Below are positions 23,383-34,746 of a stretch of DNA of 64,000 nt, piece by piece (the stretch's first letter is position 1; every line of letters starts with the position of its first letter). Position numbers and translations under genes: made by a program. The notes beneath the pieces were generated by a model, which worked only from the letters and a program-made list of their open reading frames with translations, searched no databases and was not told the origin of the DNA. Origin of the DNA: Sycobia sp. Sy_11. Lineage: Eukaryota; Arthropoda; Insecta; Hymenoptera; Epichrysomallidae. The stretch spans positions 62,001-126,000 of the forward strand of contig JACCIC010000285.1 of NCBI GenBank assembly GCA_018907035.1. The letters run 5' to 3'.

Positions 23383-24267
23383 ACCTTTTTACAGTATAAT
23401 TTTACTTGTCTCTATAGTGTCTCTATTTTGCCTTTTTACAGTATAATGTTAGTTATTACGAAGGTATTGTTACGCTTCCGCTTACTGGACAAATTTTGTA
23501 CTAGTTTGAATTTGAATTTTGTAGACATAATGTCGTTAAGTTTAGAATTTATAGGTGTGCAGTGTAATTATTCGATCGATTTATAAATCAAAGTTTGTTT
23601 TTACAAATTTTTACTGTTATATATACTTAACAACAAATTTCGATTAAAATTTTGTAAATATAATTTGGATTCAAATAATAAAGAAGTATAAAAGATCAGT
23701 TTAAACTTTAATAATAACCATATCGAATTCATATATTTTTCGTAGTATCGAACATTTTGATAAATGAGAAAGATTGTTTAATGTTATATAAATAATTACA
23801 AAGGTATTGTTATTATAAATTTTCAAATATATGATCGCATAAATTTAAAATATACCGTATTAACGACAAATGGTACTAATTATTTTAATTTTATAATTAT
23901 AGAAAAATTTATTTTTTATTAAAAGAAAATAAAAAATTAAAAGCAGTATTTCATTTTCAGATCACTCCTATTTAATAATTTAAGCGTAAACTCTAAAATG
24001 CATGATAGGCATTTTATTTTCAAATTCGAATTTTGGCGCACTTTTTACTTTTTTTAGGCTATTGGATGGAGGCGCTAAAACTCAGAAGTGATGAAAATAG
24101 ATTTTTATTAGTATATAAGACTTCGGTTAATCTTTTTAATGTAACTGTAAAAATGTATGGAATTATGTGTAATTTTGCGAATTATATAAGTGAATTGCGT
24201 CTATACTAAAATTATATTTGTAATATACGTATATATTGAAATTAATTAGGAAATATAAAAAATTGAA
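23383..24267. other. AT-rich spacer
   Basis: No recognisable gene. A 28-base phrase with CCTTTTTACAGTATAAT occurs twice, near 23387 and 23431. Confidence 0.5.
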
Positions 24268-25416
24268 CATGAGGTGTGATCAAATAATAAGATAACTTTG
24301 CAAATATCAAGGGCTACGTCCAACCGATTATCGATTTTTTTATGTTATGTTGGTACAGATGTACCGAGCATATATTCACGGCTTTAGTTCTATAACGTTA
24401 TTTGTTTATTTGTGACAGACATAAAGTTATAAGTGTTTCGTGTACTCGGTGATTTTCTTTTACAAAAAAAATGGAGCAAGGAGTTTGCATTAAATTTTGT
24501 GTCAAAAATGAAATTCAGTGCTCTAAAATTCTTGTTGACAGTTGCATATGTTGAGTCTAATTTGAGTGAAAAGAACGTGTATAAGTGGTATAAGCTGTTC
24601 CAAGAAGGCCGAGAGAATGTCGAAGACGAACCTCGCCCTGAACGTCCTAGCACGTCAACAACAGATGAAAACGTTCGAGCAGTGAAAGATATTGCGTTAA
24701 AAAATCGGCGAATCACTATCAGAGAGGTTGCTGAAAATTTTGGCATATCGATTCGCTCATGCGATGCTATTCTTTCGAATGCTTTGGGAACGAGACGTGT
24801 GTCAGCGAAATTCGTTCCAAAACTGTTTAATTTTGATCAAAAGATCCGTCGCATGACCATAGCTCAGGAGATGTTGATTGAAATCAATAATGATGCTGAT
24901 TTTCTGAAAAGTGTTATAACTGGTGATAAATCGTGGGTATATGGTTATGACTTTGAAACTAAAGCCCAATTGTCCCAATAGAAGAGCCCAAAAGAACCAA
25001 GGTCGAAGAAAGCACGCCAAGTTCGATCAAATGTTAAGGTTTTGCTCACTTTAGTTTTTGATAACCGTGGAGACCACTAATTTTCTAGCTAAAACCAACA
25101 CCACATTCATCCCTCAGCCTCCATATTCAATAGGTTTGTCACCCAGTAATTTTTTTCTTTTCACAAAACTAAAAAGACTCATAAAACTAAATCGATTTTC
25201 AATGATTGAGGAGATAAAAACTGCATCGCTGAAAGAACTCAAGGTTATACCAAAAAATGATTATCAGAAGTACTTCGATGATTAGAAAAAGCGTTAGCAC
25301 AAGTGTATTATTTTTGAGGGGGGTTATTGTGAAGGGGACAATATAAGTATTGATTAATAGATAAATATTTTTTGACAAAACCAAAAAGTCACCTGCTTAT
25401 TTGAAAATAACTCGTA
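24268..25416 (+). mobile_element. Old mariner with internal deletion
   Basis: Transposase relics lie between a left end GAGGTGTGATCAAATAATAAG (24271 on) and a diverged inverse right end near 25401-25416 (TTGAAAATAACTCGTAT). At 1.15 kb it is shorter than a full mariner because the middle of the transposase is gone. It belongs to a different mariner lineage from copies 1 and 2. Confidence 0.6.
24433..25284 (+). pseudogene. Mariner transposase relic, second catalytic region deleted
   Basis: Codons from about 24433 to 24981 give the DNA-binding half (VYKWYKLFQEGRENVEDE) and the first catalytic motif, here ITGDKSWVYGYD. A stop at 24979-24981 and a frame change follow. A second piece (25058-25285) resumes with LAKTNTTFIPQPPYS and the third motif, where the expected Asp of P-S-D is Asn (P-S-N-F-F-L-F). 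The segment that should carry the second catalytic Asp (about 50-60 residues in the family) is missing at about 25072. With two of the three metal-binding positions lost, this is dead. Confidence 0.8.
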
Positions 25417-26689
25417 TAAATAAGACAAGTTATATATAACTAGTGCTTGTTTGTGGATACGTTGTATTGATTTTATATAAAAATGTGTACAATTTATCCT
25501 TTTATTGAATATACTCGCAATAATTTTTAAATTAAACAAATATGTAGATTAATGTAAAACATTTATTTTAACTATATCTATAATGTACATTCAACAGACG
25601 TCTTATGAAGACATCGTTTAGCTAACTTCAAGACAAATTAAATGTACTAAAGAGGAGTCGAATAGTTATCTCTTAGATACCATTGATTGTTAAATCGTAA
25701 CTTAAGTCTTTAGATGTCTATACGATTTCTTTATGATATGCTGTGATGGACCTTGAAGGTAAAAATAAGATGTCTGTCGTATACCTATAAGGTGTCTTTT
25801 AAGATATCGTTTAAGTGCTTTTTATCTGTTGGAAGTTAACTATAAATAGCCTAATAATTATCTCCGTGCTAAATGGGTAATAACAGGTCAAGAGACTCTT
25901 ATAGCGAGAGTAGAGTCTGTTTTTGATGCGATTTGGGTTTTCACAAATAGCCACCAGTGATAATGGTGCATCCATTGGCTTTACAGTTGACTTACCATGC
26001 TGATTGAAATCAGGGCGAGAGCATGAACAAGAATACAATTTTAATTTCTTAGAACAATAATACACGAAGTAGAATAATATTATTAACATATAAATCAGAT
26101 AATGTACATGTAAATGAAATTAGAAATTAATAATTTAGCTGAAAAATATAATATGCTAATTTATAATATATATAAAAATATAACATTTATTCATGATGTA
26201 ACGTCGACAGTTTTCTTTGTATCATCGATTACTTCTATAGTTTTAGAATCTTTTGGTATGTAAATTGACAAGTTATTAATCTAACATAATAAAAAGTCCA
26301 TATGATCAAAAGCCGGACCCATCTGCTTTACAAGAAAATGTAAATTGATAATTTTCTAACATTTCATCTACAGTTGGATTACATATATTCACGCTAGATG
26401 TATATTTTTCAAAACTGTGTTTGACATCATTTATTAAATTAAAAAATGGTGATTCAAATGTATTAACCCTCCTTTTTTATATTAACAGGCTGATTGACTG
26501 ATTTTTTATTTTACAATTTACAATCGCATATTTACAAACAGTACAATTGTTATAAATTTGATTTTTAATACTTATATTTAATTTAATACTTTAATATAAG
26601 ATCGTTGAAGCTAATTTAAAATATTTTGATATCGTAATTTTTCTTTAATACGACCGTCTGCAAGTTAAATAAACAGAGGCAGCGACTGT
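25417..26689. other. AT-rich spacer with a small internal repeat
   Basis: No gene recognised. Two related words, GTCTTATGAAGACATCGTTTA near 25600 and GTCTTTTAAGATATCGTTTA near 25793, suggest the ends of a small non-autonomous element of about 220 bp. Confidence 0.4.
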
Positions 26690-27100
26690 TAAGTTAAATT
26701 ATGATTAGTTTGTGAATCAAATAGGTGAGACTCACGGTTACTGAAAGCGCTATTAGTTTTGCGGCTAATGTTTGAAATTCTCAGCCATTACAATAAGACT
26801 CTTCCCTCGCTATAATAGTTTCCAAACCTGTTATTATATAAATGTGATCCGCACTAACCGGTGGTCATACATGCAGGTATAATACTTTCCACGGACGTCT
26901 TGTAAGTGCGCGATTCCCGCTTAAATATATTTATCGCATTTAATTCGTAGCCAACGTAAATAATTATTTATTAGGTATAAAAGTAAGTTACCGCCGAAAC
27001 TTACATTTAGTCGAAAGAGTGTCGGAACTGCAATAGACGTACGGCCTGACAAATACACAGCTTTTCTAAGGTTTTACAGAGCTGTTGTGGGGCAATGCGC
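26690..27100 (+). repeat. Promoter- or LTR-like region
   Basis: A moderately GC-rich block with TATAAAAG at 26978 and a GC-richer transcribed-like stretch just downstream, placed 300-400 bases before a gypsy reverse-transcriptase scrap in the same orientation. That order suggests an LTR, but no second copy or primer-binding site was found. Confidence 0.25.
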
Positions 27101-27394
27101 AACTGGGGTATAGAAATGTCGCGAATACTTTCAATACGTGGTACGACTTGCAATAAGTAATGCGAAGATTTTATTTTCTAGCAAATAAAGGGTGCGAACT
27201 TAATCAACAGATTATGCACAGGAAACTACGACTGGATTCGATCACAGATTCTACAACAGTGTTTTGCTTATTGATGATCTGCCGTGATAACGTAAACGAG
27301 GAGACGTAATGAGATAACTTCTAAGAAAACATGATACCAGAAATATCATTGCACGTAGATCGCGATAATATCACTTCAGTTATTGATCTAACAC

Positions 27395-27640
27395 CCAAAG
27401 TAGGTACAGTTTGCAAGAAACTGAAGAAGTTAGACTTTCATTGCCTAAACGAAGTATTAAAGAGGGATGCGTATCCAGTACCCCAGATAAAACGATACTA
27501 GATAAATTATAGGGAGCAAAAATATTGAAAACAATAGATTTTAAAAATGGATACTGGCAAATCGAATTAACACGAGAAAGTAAATCACTAAGAAACTGCA
27601 TGGCACCAGGAAGAGGCTTGTACAATCAGTCAAGTAAGAG
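27395..27640 (+). pseudogene. Gypsy-type reverse transcriptase fragment
   Basis: Across two frames one reads LNEVLKRDAYPVPQI, then an I-L-K-T-I-D-F-K-N-G-Y-W-Q-I segment and M-A-P-G-R-G-L-Y. This is the order of the fingers-palm part of a gypsy reverse transcriptase (compare KINKVTKKDAYLLPQI and TIDLKSGYWQV in the element at 16322-17773). Stops and a frameshift interrupt it, and the catalytic YxDD region is not present. A short fossil, from a different gypsy lineage than the one at 15.8-17.8 kb. Confidence 0.65.
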
Positions 27641-28412
27641 CGTGGGCGACTTTACTGATAGACAATGAAAGATTTCGCTCTAATTCCTTTGCGAGCCGAT
27701 AGAGGGAAAGCTTTATTATTGATCATTGTCAACAAAGATTCAGTTGTAGTTGATCTTTTGAAAGAGAATTATGTTAAACGGCATGAGTGCTAAGTACGCG
27801 TCATGATATGAGGCTGTGTTATTTGCATCCACCCGAAAGATGCAAAAATGTCGCAATTAGCGGCTGCTAAATATATGAGAAAGTCGAAGAAATTTGTATA
27901 GAAGTAGGTACAGCAATCTAAAGTGGCTAAAAATGTCGATGGTTTACCAGAATGTGGCTCGATAGGAAAAGTGGAAAATTTAATTTAGCTGAGTTATTGA
28001 TGTGGTCGACCAAAAAAAAATTTAAGACATTTTTTGTGCACTAACGAAAAATTTGATTATTTTAAATAAACACCTTCGTTCGAATTAATATGAATAAATA
28101 ATTGTTTAATATAATTTAATGTTTTTTATTATAATAAATATATATTTAATTTTCTTAGCTGATTTACTTGAAACATTTTTTATGTAACTTAAAAGAACAT
28201 TCTTCATTATCCAATATGAATTTATCTAAATTGACTATAAATCAAAAAGTAAAATTTAACAAATTCATTAACTTAAAATCGAGAATTCAAATTTAATAAG
28301 TTTGTCTTTAAGATATCATTTATTTATAATAATGAAGATTTAGAAAATTTCTTGCGTAAAAATTTCACGTGTACAACTATATGTGATACATGCTCATGTA
28401 CATTTGGCACAG
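27641..28412. other. Spacer without recognisable gene
   Basis: Possibly more decayed retroelement up to about 27980, then AT-rich DNA. No motif could be assigned. Confidence 0.4.
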
Positions 28413-28444
28413 ATGATCGACGAAGCTCAAAAGAAGCTGGATAG
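28413..28444 (+). CDS. Candidate 32-bp microexon
   Basis: ATGATCGACGAAGCTCAAAA and the following 12 bases are bracketed by an AG (28411-28412) after a mixed tract and by a consensus donor GTAAGT (28445-28450). The codons (M-I-D-E-A-Q-K-K-L-D) look protein-like and contrast with the flanks. It could be an internal or first coding exon of a host gene or of the LTR-like unit that follows. I cannot name a family, and so short a match may be chance. Confidence 0.2.
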
Positions 28445-28459
28445 GTAAGTAGGATTGAG

Positions 28460-29060
28460 AAAGAGAGACAGAAACTCATGCCGCACGCGAGTCAGTCTGC
28501 TCTATAGACAAAAAGAAATCGACATCTGTCTCCTGCCTTATATTTCCTTGTTCGATGTGGTTACTTCCCCCATCAGTATTCGCTGTGTATCCTTTACGGC
28601 TGGTGCTTCTCCCCTCGTAGAAACGATTTCGTGCCATCCTCTCATGAAGGCCGTTGTCGCCCACGTCTTCATGGACTCTACGTGTTTCGGATCGGAGACT
28701 GCTATCTCGCTGCGACCTTCTCGTTCTTCTAAGTGGTAGCCCGTATTCTGTCTCTCTCTCCCTCTCTTTCTTTCTCTCCTTAATAAATAAAATTCTAATT
28801 CCCCCCCCCCTGTTCACTCGCGTGTGCCACTGTGGCCAGCACAGTGACAACGTGCTGCATTCCAGACACTGGTCTGTAGGTCTGTACGTTTTCGTATTGT
28901 CATTTTATTTGCTCACGTTTTCTTTCTTTCAATTTCCTTCTGAGCACATCGCGATCCCCACTCCTCACTGACCCACTCCTTGCCTTTGCTGAATTCTATT
29001 CGGAGCTCGAGTGAGCCCGGCACTCTATTTTAGAATGGCCGTATTCACCAAATTTGTGTT
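28460..29060 (+). repeat. GC-richer LTR-like segment
   Basis: A non-coding, GC-richer block with pyrimidine-rich tracts, a poly(A)-type AATAAATAAA near 28784, a C10 run at 28801-28810 and GC-rich sequence on both sides. It resembles a retroelement LTR or an untranslated host leader. No second copy was seen in the window. The minus-strand open frame over it is rich in Arg/Glu from the CT tracts and is not a gene. Confidence 0.25.
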
Positions 29061-29066
29061 CGGGGC

Positions 29067-29069
<3 letters not shown>

Positions 29070-29106
<37 letters not shown>
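29070..29106. repeat. (AT)n microsatellite
   Basis: About 18 AT units. It occupies the place where the left end of the adjoining mariner derivative should be. Confidence 0.9.
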
Positions 29107-29110
<4 letters not shown>

Positions 29111-29549
29111 CGATAAAATTTTCAGTAATATTCATTGCTTACTTTTTAAGTCGCAGCCGCTAACGTTAGACGTGTTTCGAACAAAAACAGCGGCGAGTGG
29201 AAGTTGTTCAGTAGTCGCTAAATGAAGTCAATAACGATGCAGAACTACTAAAATGTGTTATAACAGATGACGAAACATGGGTTTATGGATATGATGTCGA
29301 GATTAAGGTTCAACGTCCCAATGGAGGTATTCTAGATCGTCAAGACTGAAAAAGGCTCTACAAACGAAAAGCTCAAAAACTACGTCTAACATTAGCAGCT
29401 GCTACTTAAAAAGTAATCAATGAATATTGCTGAAAATTTTATCGTACTTCAGGGGCATGCGTACCAACATAATAAAAAAATTTTTATGTAGACGGACACT
29501 CCAAACCCGCGAAATTTAAAAATTCTCGTTATTTTTTGAACACACCTCG
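29107..29549 (+). mobile_element. Fold-back mariner derivative
   Basis: A short transposase scrap (29222-29345), reading N-D-A-E-L-L-K-C-V-I-T-D-D-E-T-W-V-Y-G-Y, carries the first catalytic region (T-D-D-E instead of T-G-D-E). Around it, the left leader (29107-29175) reappears reverse-complemented at about 29390-29455, and the right end closes with the mariner terminus ...TTTTGAACACACCTCGTA. The element is thus a palindromic (fold-back) derivative. Its left terminus is replaced by the (AT)n run. A plus-strand 5' end of the same family lies at 51199-51424. Confidence 0.65.
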
Positions 29550-29569
29550 TAAATATATTTTGTTGCGGA

Positions 29570-30330
29570 GGTCACAATGAGTAACGGGGTCTGCCCCGGG
29601 TACTTCGGAAGGTGTATAGATATGCGACTAATCGCCATTTTTCTTTCTTCTGAGATGCGGTTGAACACAGCCACAGCACGAAGATCTGAGCGAAGCCGAA
29701 GAGCTCGAACTGATGCGCGCGTACGCGTCGTATATACATAGAGAAAAATATGTATGCCACCGCCGCGCGAAAGAGCAAAATGAGATGAATAGGACCCGGG
29801 GAGAGAGGGAGGAGGCAGAAGACGCGGGAAGAGTAGAGATTGCTTGTTGAGATTTGCAAGGAGATAGTTTTTGATGTCTGCCAGCGTTAACGAAAAGCCC
29901 CGATTTTTCCAAAAAGACGATAGATTTGTTTATCGAATAAGACCAAGAAACACCGCGCGATTATACTGTAAAAATTTTGGTGAGCGCTCGTGAGCTCGAG
30001 ACGCGCCATAATTCCGACGACGACGGCCTTAGCCGGCCGCCGACCAAGCTCGTTCGAGAGGAAGAGCAAGAGAGACACCGACGGCTCATCCGAGTCCAAT
30101 CCCTCCAGAGCCCGCATGAGAGGAAGAGGAAGAGAGACGCTGACGGCTTATCTGAGCTCCGATCTTGACAGAGCCGGCACGAGAGGAAAAAGCGAGAAAA
30201 GGAAGAGCTACTAACGCCGCGTACAAATGTTAACGCCTGCGAATACAGTTGTATATACCGCACCTAGAGGAGAGAGAGAGAGAGAGAGAGCTCTGTCTTC
30301 GAAAAGTTGCTGTATATTTTTCTTCCAGGG
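29570..30330 (+). other. GC-rich block with TATA-like element
   Basis: A CpG-containing block that stands out from the AT-rich surroundings. It contains purine-rich GAGA tracts, a TATATA at 30250-30257 and, at its end, a strong 3' splice-site-like tract TTTTTCTTCCAG (30319-30330). It may be the promoter and untranslated leader of the small spliced frame at 30500-30747, or an LTR. Arg/Ser/Glu-rich open frames on both strands come from GA-rich sequence and are not called. Confidence 0.3.
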
Positions 30331-30499
30331 TCGGCTTTCCGCTGCTACTGCTTTTCGTGCTGAAATTTTGCTGCCTGTGTTCTATACCCAGAATCTACCG
30401 GCTTGAACAATTGCCATCTCCTTGCGGGACTCCTAATATTACCGGCCAGCGCGGAGAAACCAGCCCAGCGATCCCACGGACTTTTCGCGTGTCCGGGAG

Positions 30500-30616
30500 A
30501 TGTCCGCCGTCGTTGGTAAAATCCGCGATTCCGCATCCCAGGCAGGGCCATCATCGTTTACGTCAACACTAAGCGACTTGCGCGACTGGTTCTGTAAGTG
30601 GCAACTCGTCTCTCTC

Positions 30617-30671
<55 letters not shown>

Positions 30672-30747
30672 TTCTGTCACGATCTCTACCTTTGCTCTCC
30701 TCGTGCGTACTGCAGGCGTGGCGGTCATCAGCCTGCACACGAAATAA
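30500..30747 (+). CDS. Candidate two-exon small gene, 41 codons
   Basis: An ATG at 30500 opens 31 codons up to a donor GTAAGT (30594-30599). The intron of 122 bases has a long (CT)n pyrimidine tract and ends TACTGCAG (AG at 30714-30715). Joining keeps the phase and reads ten more codons to TAA at 30745-30747. AATAAA follows at 30785-30790. Upstream lie an acceptor-like TTCTTCCAG (30330) and a TATA-like element (30250). Splice signals, phase and poly(A) signal are mutually consistent, but the peptide matches no family I know and has no signal peptide or membrane segment. It could equally be a short leader frame inside a retroelement LTR. Confidence 0.3.
30606..30669. repeat. (TC)n microsatellite
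   Basis: Nearly perfect TC run. If the candidate intron 30594-30715 is real, this is its polypyrimidine tract. Confidence 0.9.
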
Positions 30748-30988
30748 GCACTCATTTGGCTTCCTACTTTGTTCTGTTTTTTGTAATAAAGTGCTTTTAC
30801 ATTTGTGTTTCTGACTCATTTGCAAAAAATCCCTTCGGGATCTTCCGTAGCGCATGCCGCGGATGGCGCCCCTCTCCGAGCCACCCCTTTCCTTGCCGGA
30901 ATATTTTCGAAGCCCAGGCCAGACTTCAATTGAAACCGACGCATTCTCCATTCTCGTGTTCGAGGCGCATACGCGTACCGTTATAACA

Positions 30989-31034
30989 CACACACACACG
31001 CACACATACACATACACGTGTATATATATATATT
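30989..31034. repeat. (CA)n-(TA)n microsatellite
   Basis: CA units with ACAT variants followed by TA units. It abuts the 3' end of the LOA-like retrotransposon. Confidence 0.9.
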
Positions 31035-31121
31035 ATTATTTATTTAGTTTAAGGATTTGGGCCTTCCTGGCCTCCGGACGCATGGGTAAACCCTTCGCGT
31101 CCCTCCCTTAACCAGCAGCCG

Positions 31122-34100
31122 CTATAAACGGCAGGCCTCCCAGAATGAAATTATTCCGGTCGTCATGCTGGATTTAATGTCCTCAACCTCCAAGTAGACA
31201 GCCCCAAAATGTTGCCGCCTTTTCTCAGATATATTTGGACAGTAGCACAGAAGATGTTCGGGGGTTTCCTCCTCCGCGTAGCAAAAACGGGAGAAGGGGT
31301 CTCTCACGAGACCCATTCTGCACATGTGGCGTTAGTCTTACCGTGACCTGTGAGGATCTGGATAAGCATTTTTGCCTTTCTTCTATTGAGGCCAAGGATA
31401 ACCCTGGTCCAATCTTTTATATTATTTGTGGAAGTGAAGGCTTTAATCTGCCGGCACTCTCCATTTGTTTTCCATAGTCGACTATTTTCTTCCGTTATCC
31501 ACCTCTCCATCTCCCCCTTGTTGAAAGTGTTACAGAGTCCTACAGCCGGCTTAGGGCCGCTATAGGGAGTTCTAGCTCCCATTTTGGCAAGGTCATCTGC
31601 TACCATGTTCCCTTTAATTCCACAATGGCCCGGTACCCATAGTAGCTTGACCCTTGTCTTATTCGCCAGCCTATTGAGCGCCTCGTAACAGTCCTTTACT
31701 AGATTGGATCTAGTTGTGTAACTGCTTAAAGCTTGCAATCCGCCTTTACTGTCTCAGTAGAGGCATATGTGGGTGTCAAGGGCCGCTTCCGCAGCCATCT
31801 CAGATCCCCGCAGAATTGCCACTAGCACGGCTTCAAAAATGGTAGGGTACTTCCCCAAAGGAAAACTTGTGTCCTTTCCGTTACTTCTTTGGTACACTCC
31901 TGCACCTGCACCCCTTTTACATTTAGAGCCATCTGTATACCACAGCTCTTTAATGTTGGGGATGTCTACAGCCCATTCTCCTATTCATTTCTGGACAAGA
32001 TGCTGACCCTATATTTTTTGTCTAAGAGGAAGCTCCTGTTTGCGGCGTTGAGGTTCATTCGCAAAGTCACCTTTTCGTCCAGTCCCAGGGGGAGCCGTAA
32101 TGGCCCCTCTCTGCTTACCTCTTTGAGTGATCTTATGACTCTGTGGAGGGCTTTTGCAGCCGCTCCCGCCAGGGTCGGTTTGAATGGCTTTATTTCGAGG
32201 AGCATGCCCAGCGCCGCAGTAGGTGTAGATCTAATCGCTCCGGAGATACTCCTCACCACCATGCTTCTCAGTCTTTCGAGTGAGTTTCCGACAGTCACCA
32301 AGGCCATCCTTTCCCACCAGACAAAAGCCCCGTAGGATAGTCTGGGTTTCAGGACAACCTCGTATATCCACTTCATAATATCTGGCTTTAGACCCCACGT
32401 CCTGCCTATGGTTCTCCTAACCTGCCACAGACAGGCCGTCAGTTTGCCAGATATAGACTCTAAGTGTTTATTTCATAATAGTTTACTATCAATAGACACA
32501 CCTAGGTATTTCACTTGCTTCTTGAAGGTCAGAGAATACCCTCCAAGAGTCAAGCCACAACTCCTATTCCACTTAAATCTCCTGGTGCAGACTATGCCCT
32601 CAGTCTTCCATGGATTAACCGAGAGACCGATCCATCTGCACCATCCTTCGACCACTTCAAGGGCCCCCTGTAGTACCCCCGTTAGGGGAACCAAAAAGGG
32701 TCCTCGGGCGATTAACATTATGTCGTCAGCGTAGCCAACCGCCAGATAACCGATGCTATTCAGCTTATTTAGGAGCTCGTCTACCACGAGGCACCATAGG
32801 AGCGGAGACAGGACGCCCCCCTGTGGGCACCCTGACCCTACTTCCCTCGTAGGGTCGTGCTCCCTTTACTTGCTTCCAGGATACGATTTCCCAACATGTG
32901 GTCAATCCATTCTGTGATGCATTGAGGGATATCATGCCTATTTAAGGCCTACTTGATAACCTTTCGTGACATGTCATTAAAGGCTATTTCAATGTCCATC
33001 AGGACACCTACAGCAAACCTTTTTGCCTCCACCTGAGATCGCATCTCAGATACGGTTCTATATAGAGCCGTCTCCGTGGAGCTCCCGGTGCAGTATGCAT
33101 GTTGCTCTTTATGGAGTTGATTTCTTCTCAAGGCGTTGTCTCTGATGAATCTATCAATCGTCCTATCTACCAATAGCCTTGAGAATAAAAGATGTCAGGC
33201 TGATGGATCTAAAATCCTTAGGGGATGTATAACCACATTTGCTTGCTTTAGGTATAAATACCACCCTGGTCCCTAGCCATCTTGCTGGGATATGACCCAG
33301 AGTGATGCTTGCCCTCGCCATTCTTGTCATCGAGCCCACAATACAGTCCCCGGCATTTTGCAGGAAGGCCGGGTAGACTCCATCCGGTTCTGGTGAGTTA
33401 AATGCGCCAAATGACCTTCGGCCCATCCGACCCCGTCCGGTGTAACAATCTGGTTAGCTACCATTCGGTTAACTCCCAGTTTAGCGTAACCCATCCAGTG
33501 GTCATTTTCTGTGACTGTATCGTCATCTTGTTCAGTATTTCTACTGAAATTCGAGAAATGGACTTGGATAAGGTATTCCAAAGTCTCCTCATCCGATTGT
33601 GCATATCTGCCATCGGGTCTCTTCAGCGTACCCAGGACCGCGCCAGGGTCCTTCGACAGAACTCTGCTCAGCCTAGTCGCTTCCTCACCCTCGCATATGC
33701 TTTTACAGTAGTTTTTCCAGCTTATTTCTCTAGCTGACCTTACTGCCTCTCTGTAGTTGTCTCTGGACGCTCTGTATGCAGTCCAATCAGAATCTCTACC
33801 TTTTCTCCTGGCTATCATCCGAAGAACCATAGTCTTCTCTTTCAGGTAGTCCAGTTTGTTATTCCACCATCGAACCTCACCCTTGGGACTCGCCCGTTTT
33901 GGGCGACAATTCTCCTCAAAGGCGTGTTTGATGGCGTCATTACAGGACTTCGCGACGTTCTCGAGCGTTCGCTTATCCCTGATCTCTGCAGTTAAATCCT
34001 CGAAAGCAGTTTCAACGATCCTTCTGTAGCCCTGCCAGTCTGTGTGCTTAAGATCGCGCAACTAGGTTGGCTCCTCCTCATTGAGTGCCCCCAGCGAGTA

Positions 34101-34746
34101 TGTTATCAAAGCGTGGTCCGACATTGTCTCTACCTCCTCCACTCCCCATCCGTACATTTTATTAGATAACCCAATTGAGTAGATAGTTATGTTCTAATGA
34201 TAGCCTGTTTCCGAACGTTGGGGTGTCGCCCACATTGAGTGACTCGAAGTCTGTGCCCGCAAGATATTCTAGTAGTTTAGCACCTTTTGGGTTCGTATTA
34301 GTACTCCCCCACACCCTATGGTGCGAGTTTGGATCACATCCGAGGGCTATTGGAAGATTGTTGATTCTACAATATTCCACTAGCCTCCGTACCTCCCCAG
34401 TGGGGTTGTCTTTATTGTCATACGGTAGGTAGGCAGATGCAACAACAATTCGCCCCATCCCTACTACCTCCGCCGAGGCCACTGCTAGGTCCCCCGTACA
34501 GAGACCGAGGATCGGCACCACATTTACGCCTTTTGGAAGGATACAAGCCCTAGGTCTTAATGCCTTTGAGTCTCTAATACAAACGGCCCTCGACCCTAGG
34601 CCCCTGATCACACCTTTCACTATCCAAGGTTCTTGGATTAGCGATGTGCATGTTTGCACCCCCGCCAAACTCCTCAGCATAACTGCCGATGCGTCTTTGC
34701 AGTGGTGCAGATTAATTTGGAGGAATGAGATACCCGATGGAGACAT
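31122..34746 (-). pseudogene. ORF2 of the LOA/I element: endonuclease-RT-RNase H
   Basis: Begins near the Met at 34746 with the endonuclease/exonuclease/phosphatase fold (FLQINLHHC; then G-C-D-P-N-S-H-H-R-V-W-G-S-T-N, where the Asp-x-Asn and His-His belong to the active site). The reverse transcriptase follows: FIPKASK...DFRSISLTSF (33340-33180), M-D-I-E-I-A-F-N as motif A (about 33000), PQGGVLSPLLW as motif B (about 32830) and catalytic Y-A-D-D at 32722-32733. RNase H is seen as L-L-W-V-P-G-H-C-G-I-K-G-N (about 31640), and a C-terminal C-Y-A-E-E-E-T-P-E-H-L-L-C-Y-C region (about 31260). At least six frame changes or stops separate the pieces, so no functional protein is encoded. The enzyme nicks target DNA and primes reverse transcription there. 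Confidence 0.85.

Noticed and set aside
28476..28850. 124-codon minus-strand frame, Arg/Glu-rich
   Set aside because: The charge comes from CT/GA tracts. It spans a C-run and a poly(A) signal of the opposite strand and has no domain.
29572..30263. Several overlapping Arg/Ser-rich frames on both strands
   Set aside because: Mutually exclusive frames in a GC-rich, GA-tract block. None shows a domain or splice logic.
30439..31017. 192-codon minus-strand frame
   Set aside because: Contains long Arg-Glu and Val-Cys runs from (TC)n and (CA)n microsatellites and runs against the candidate spliced gene.
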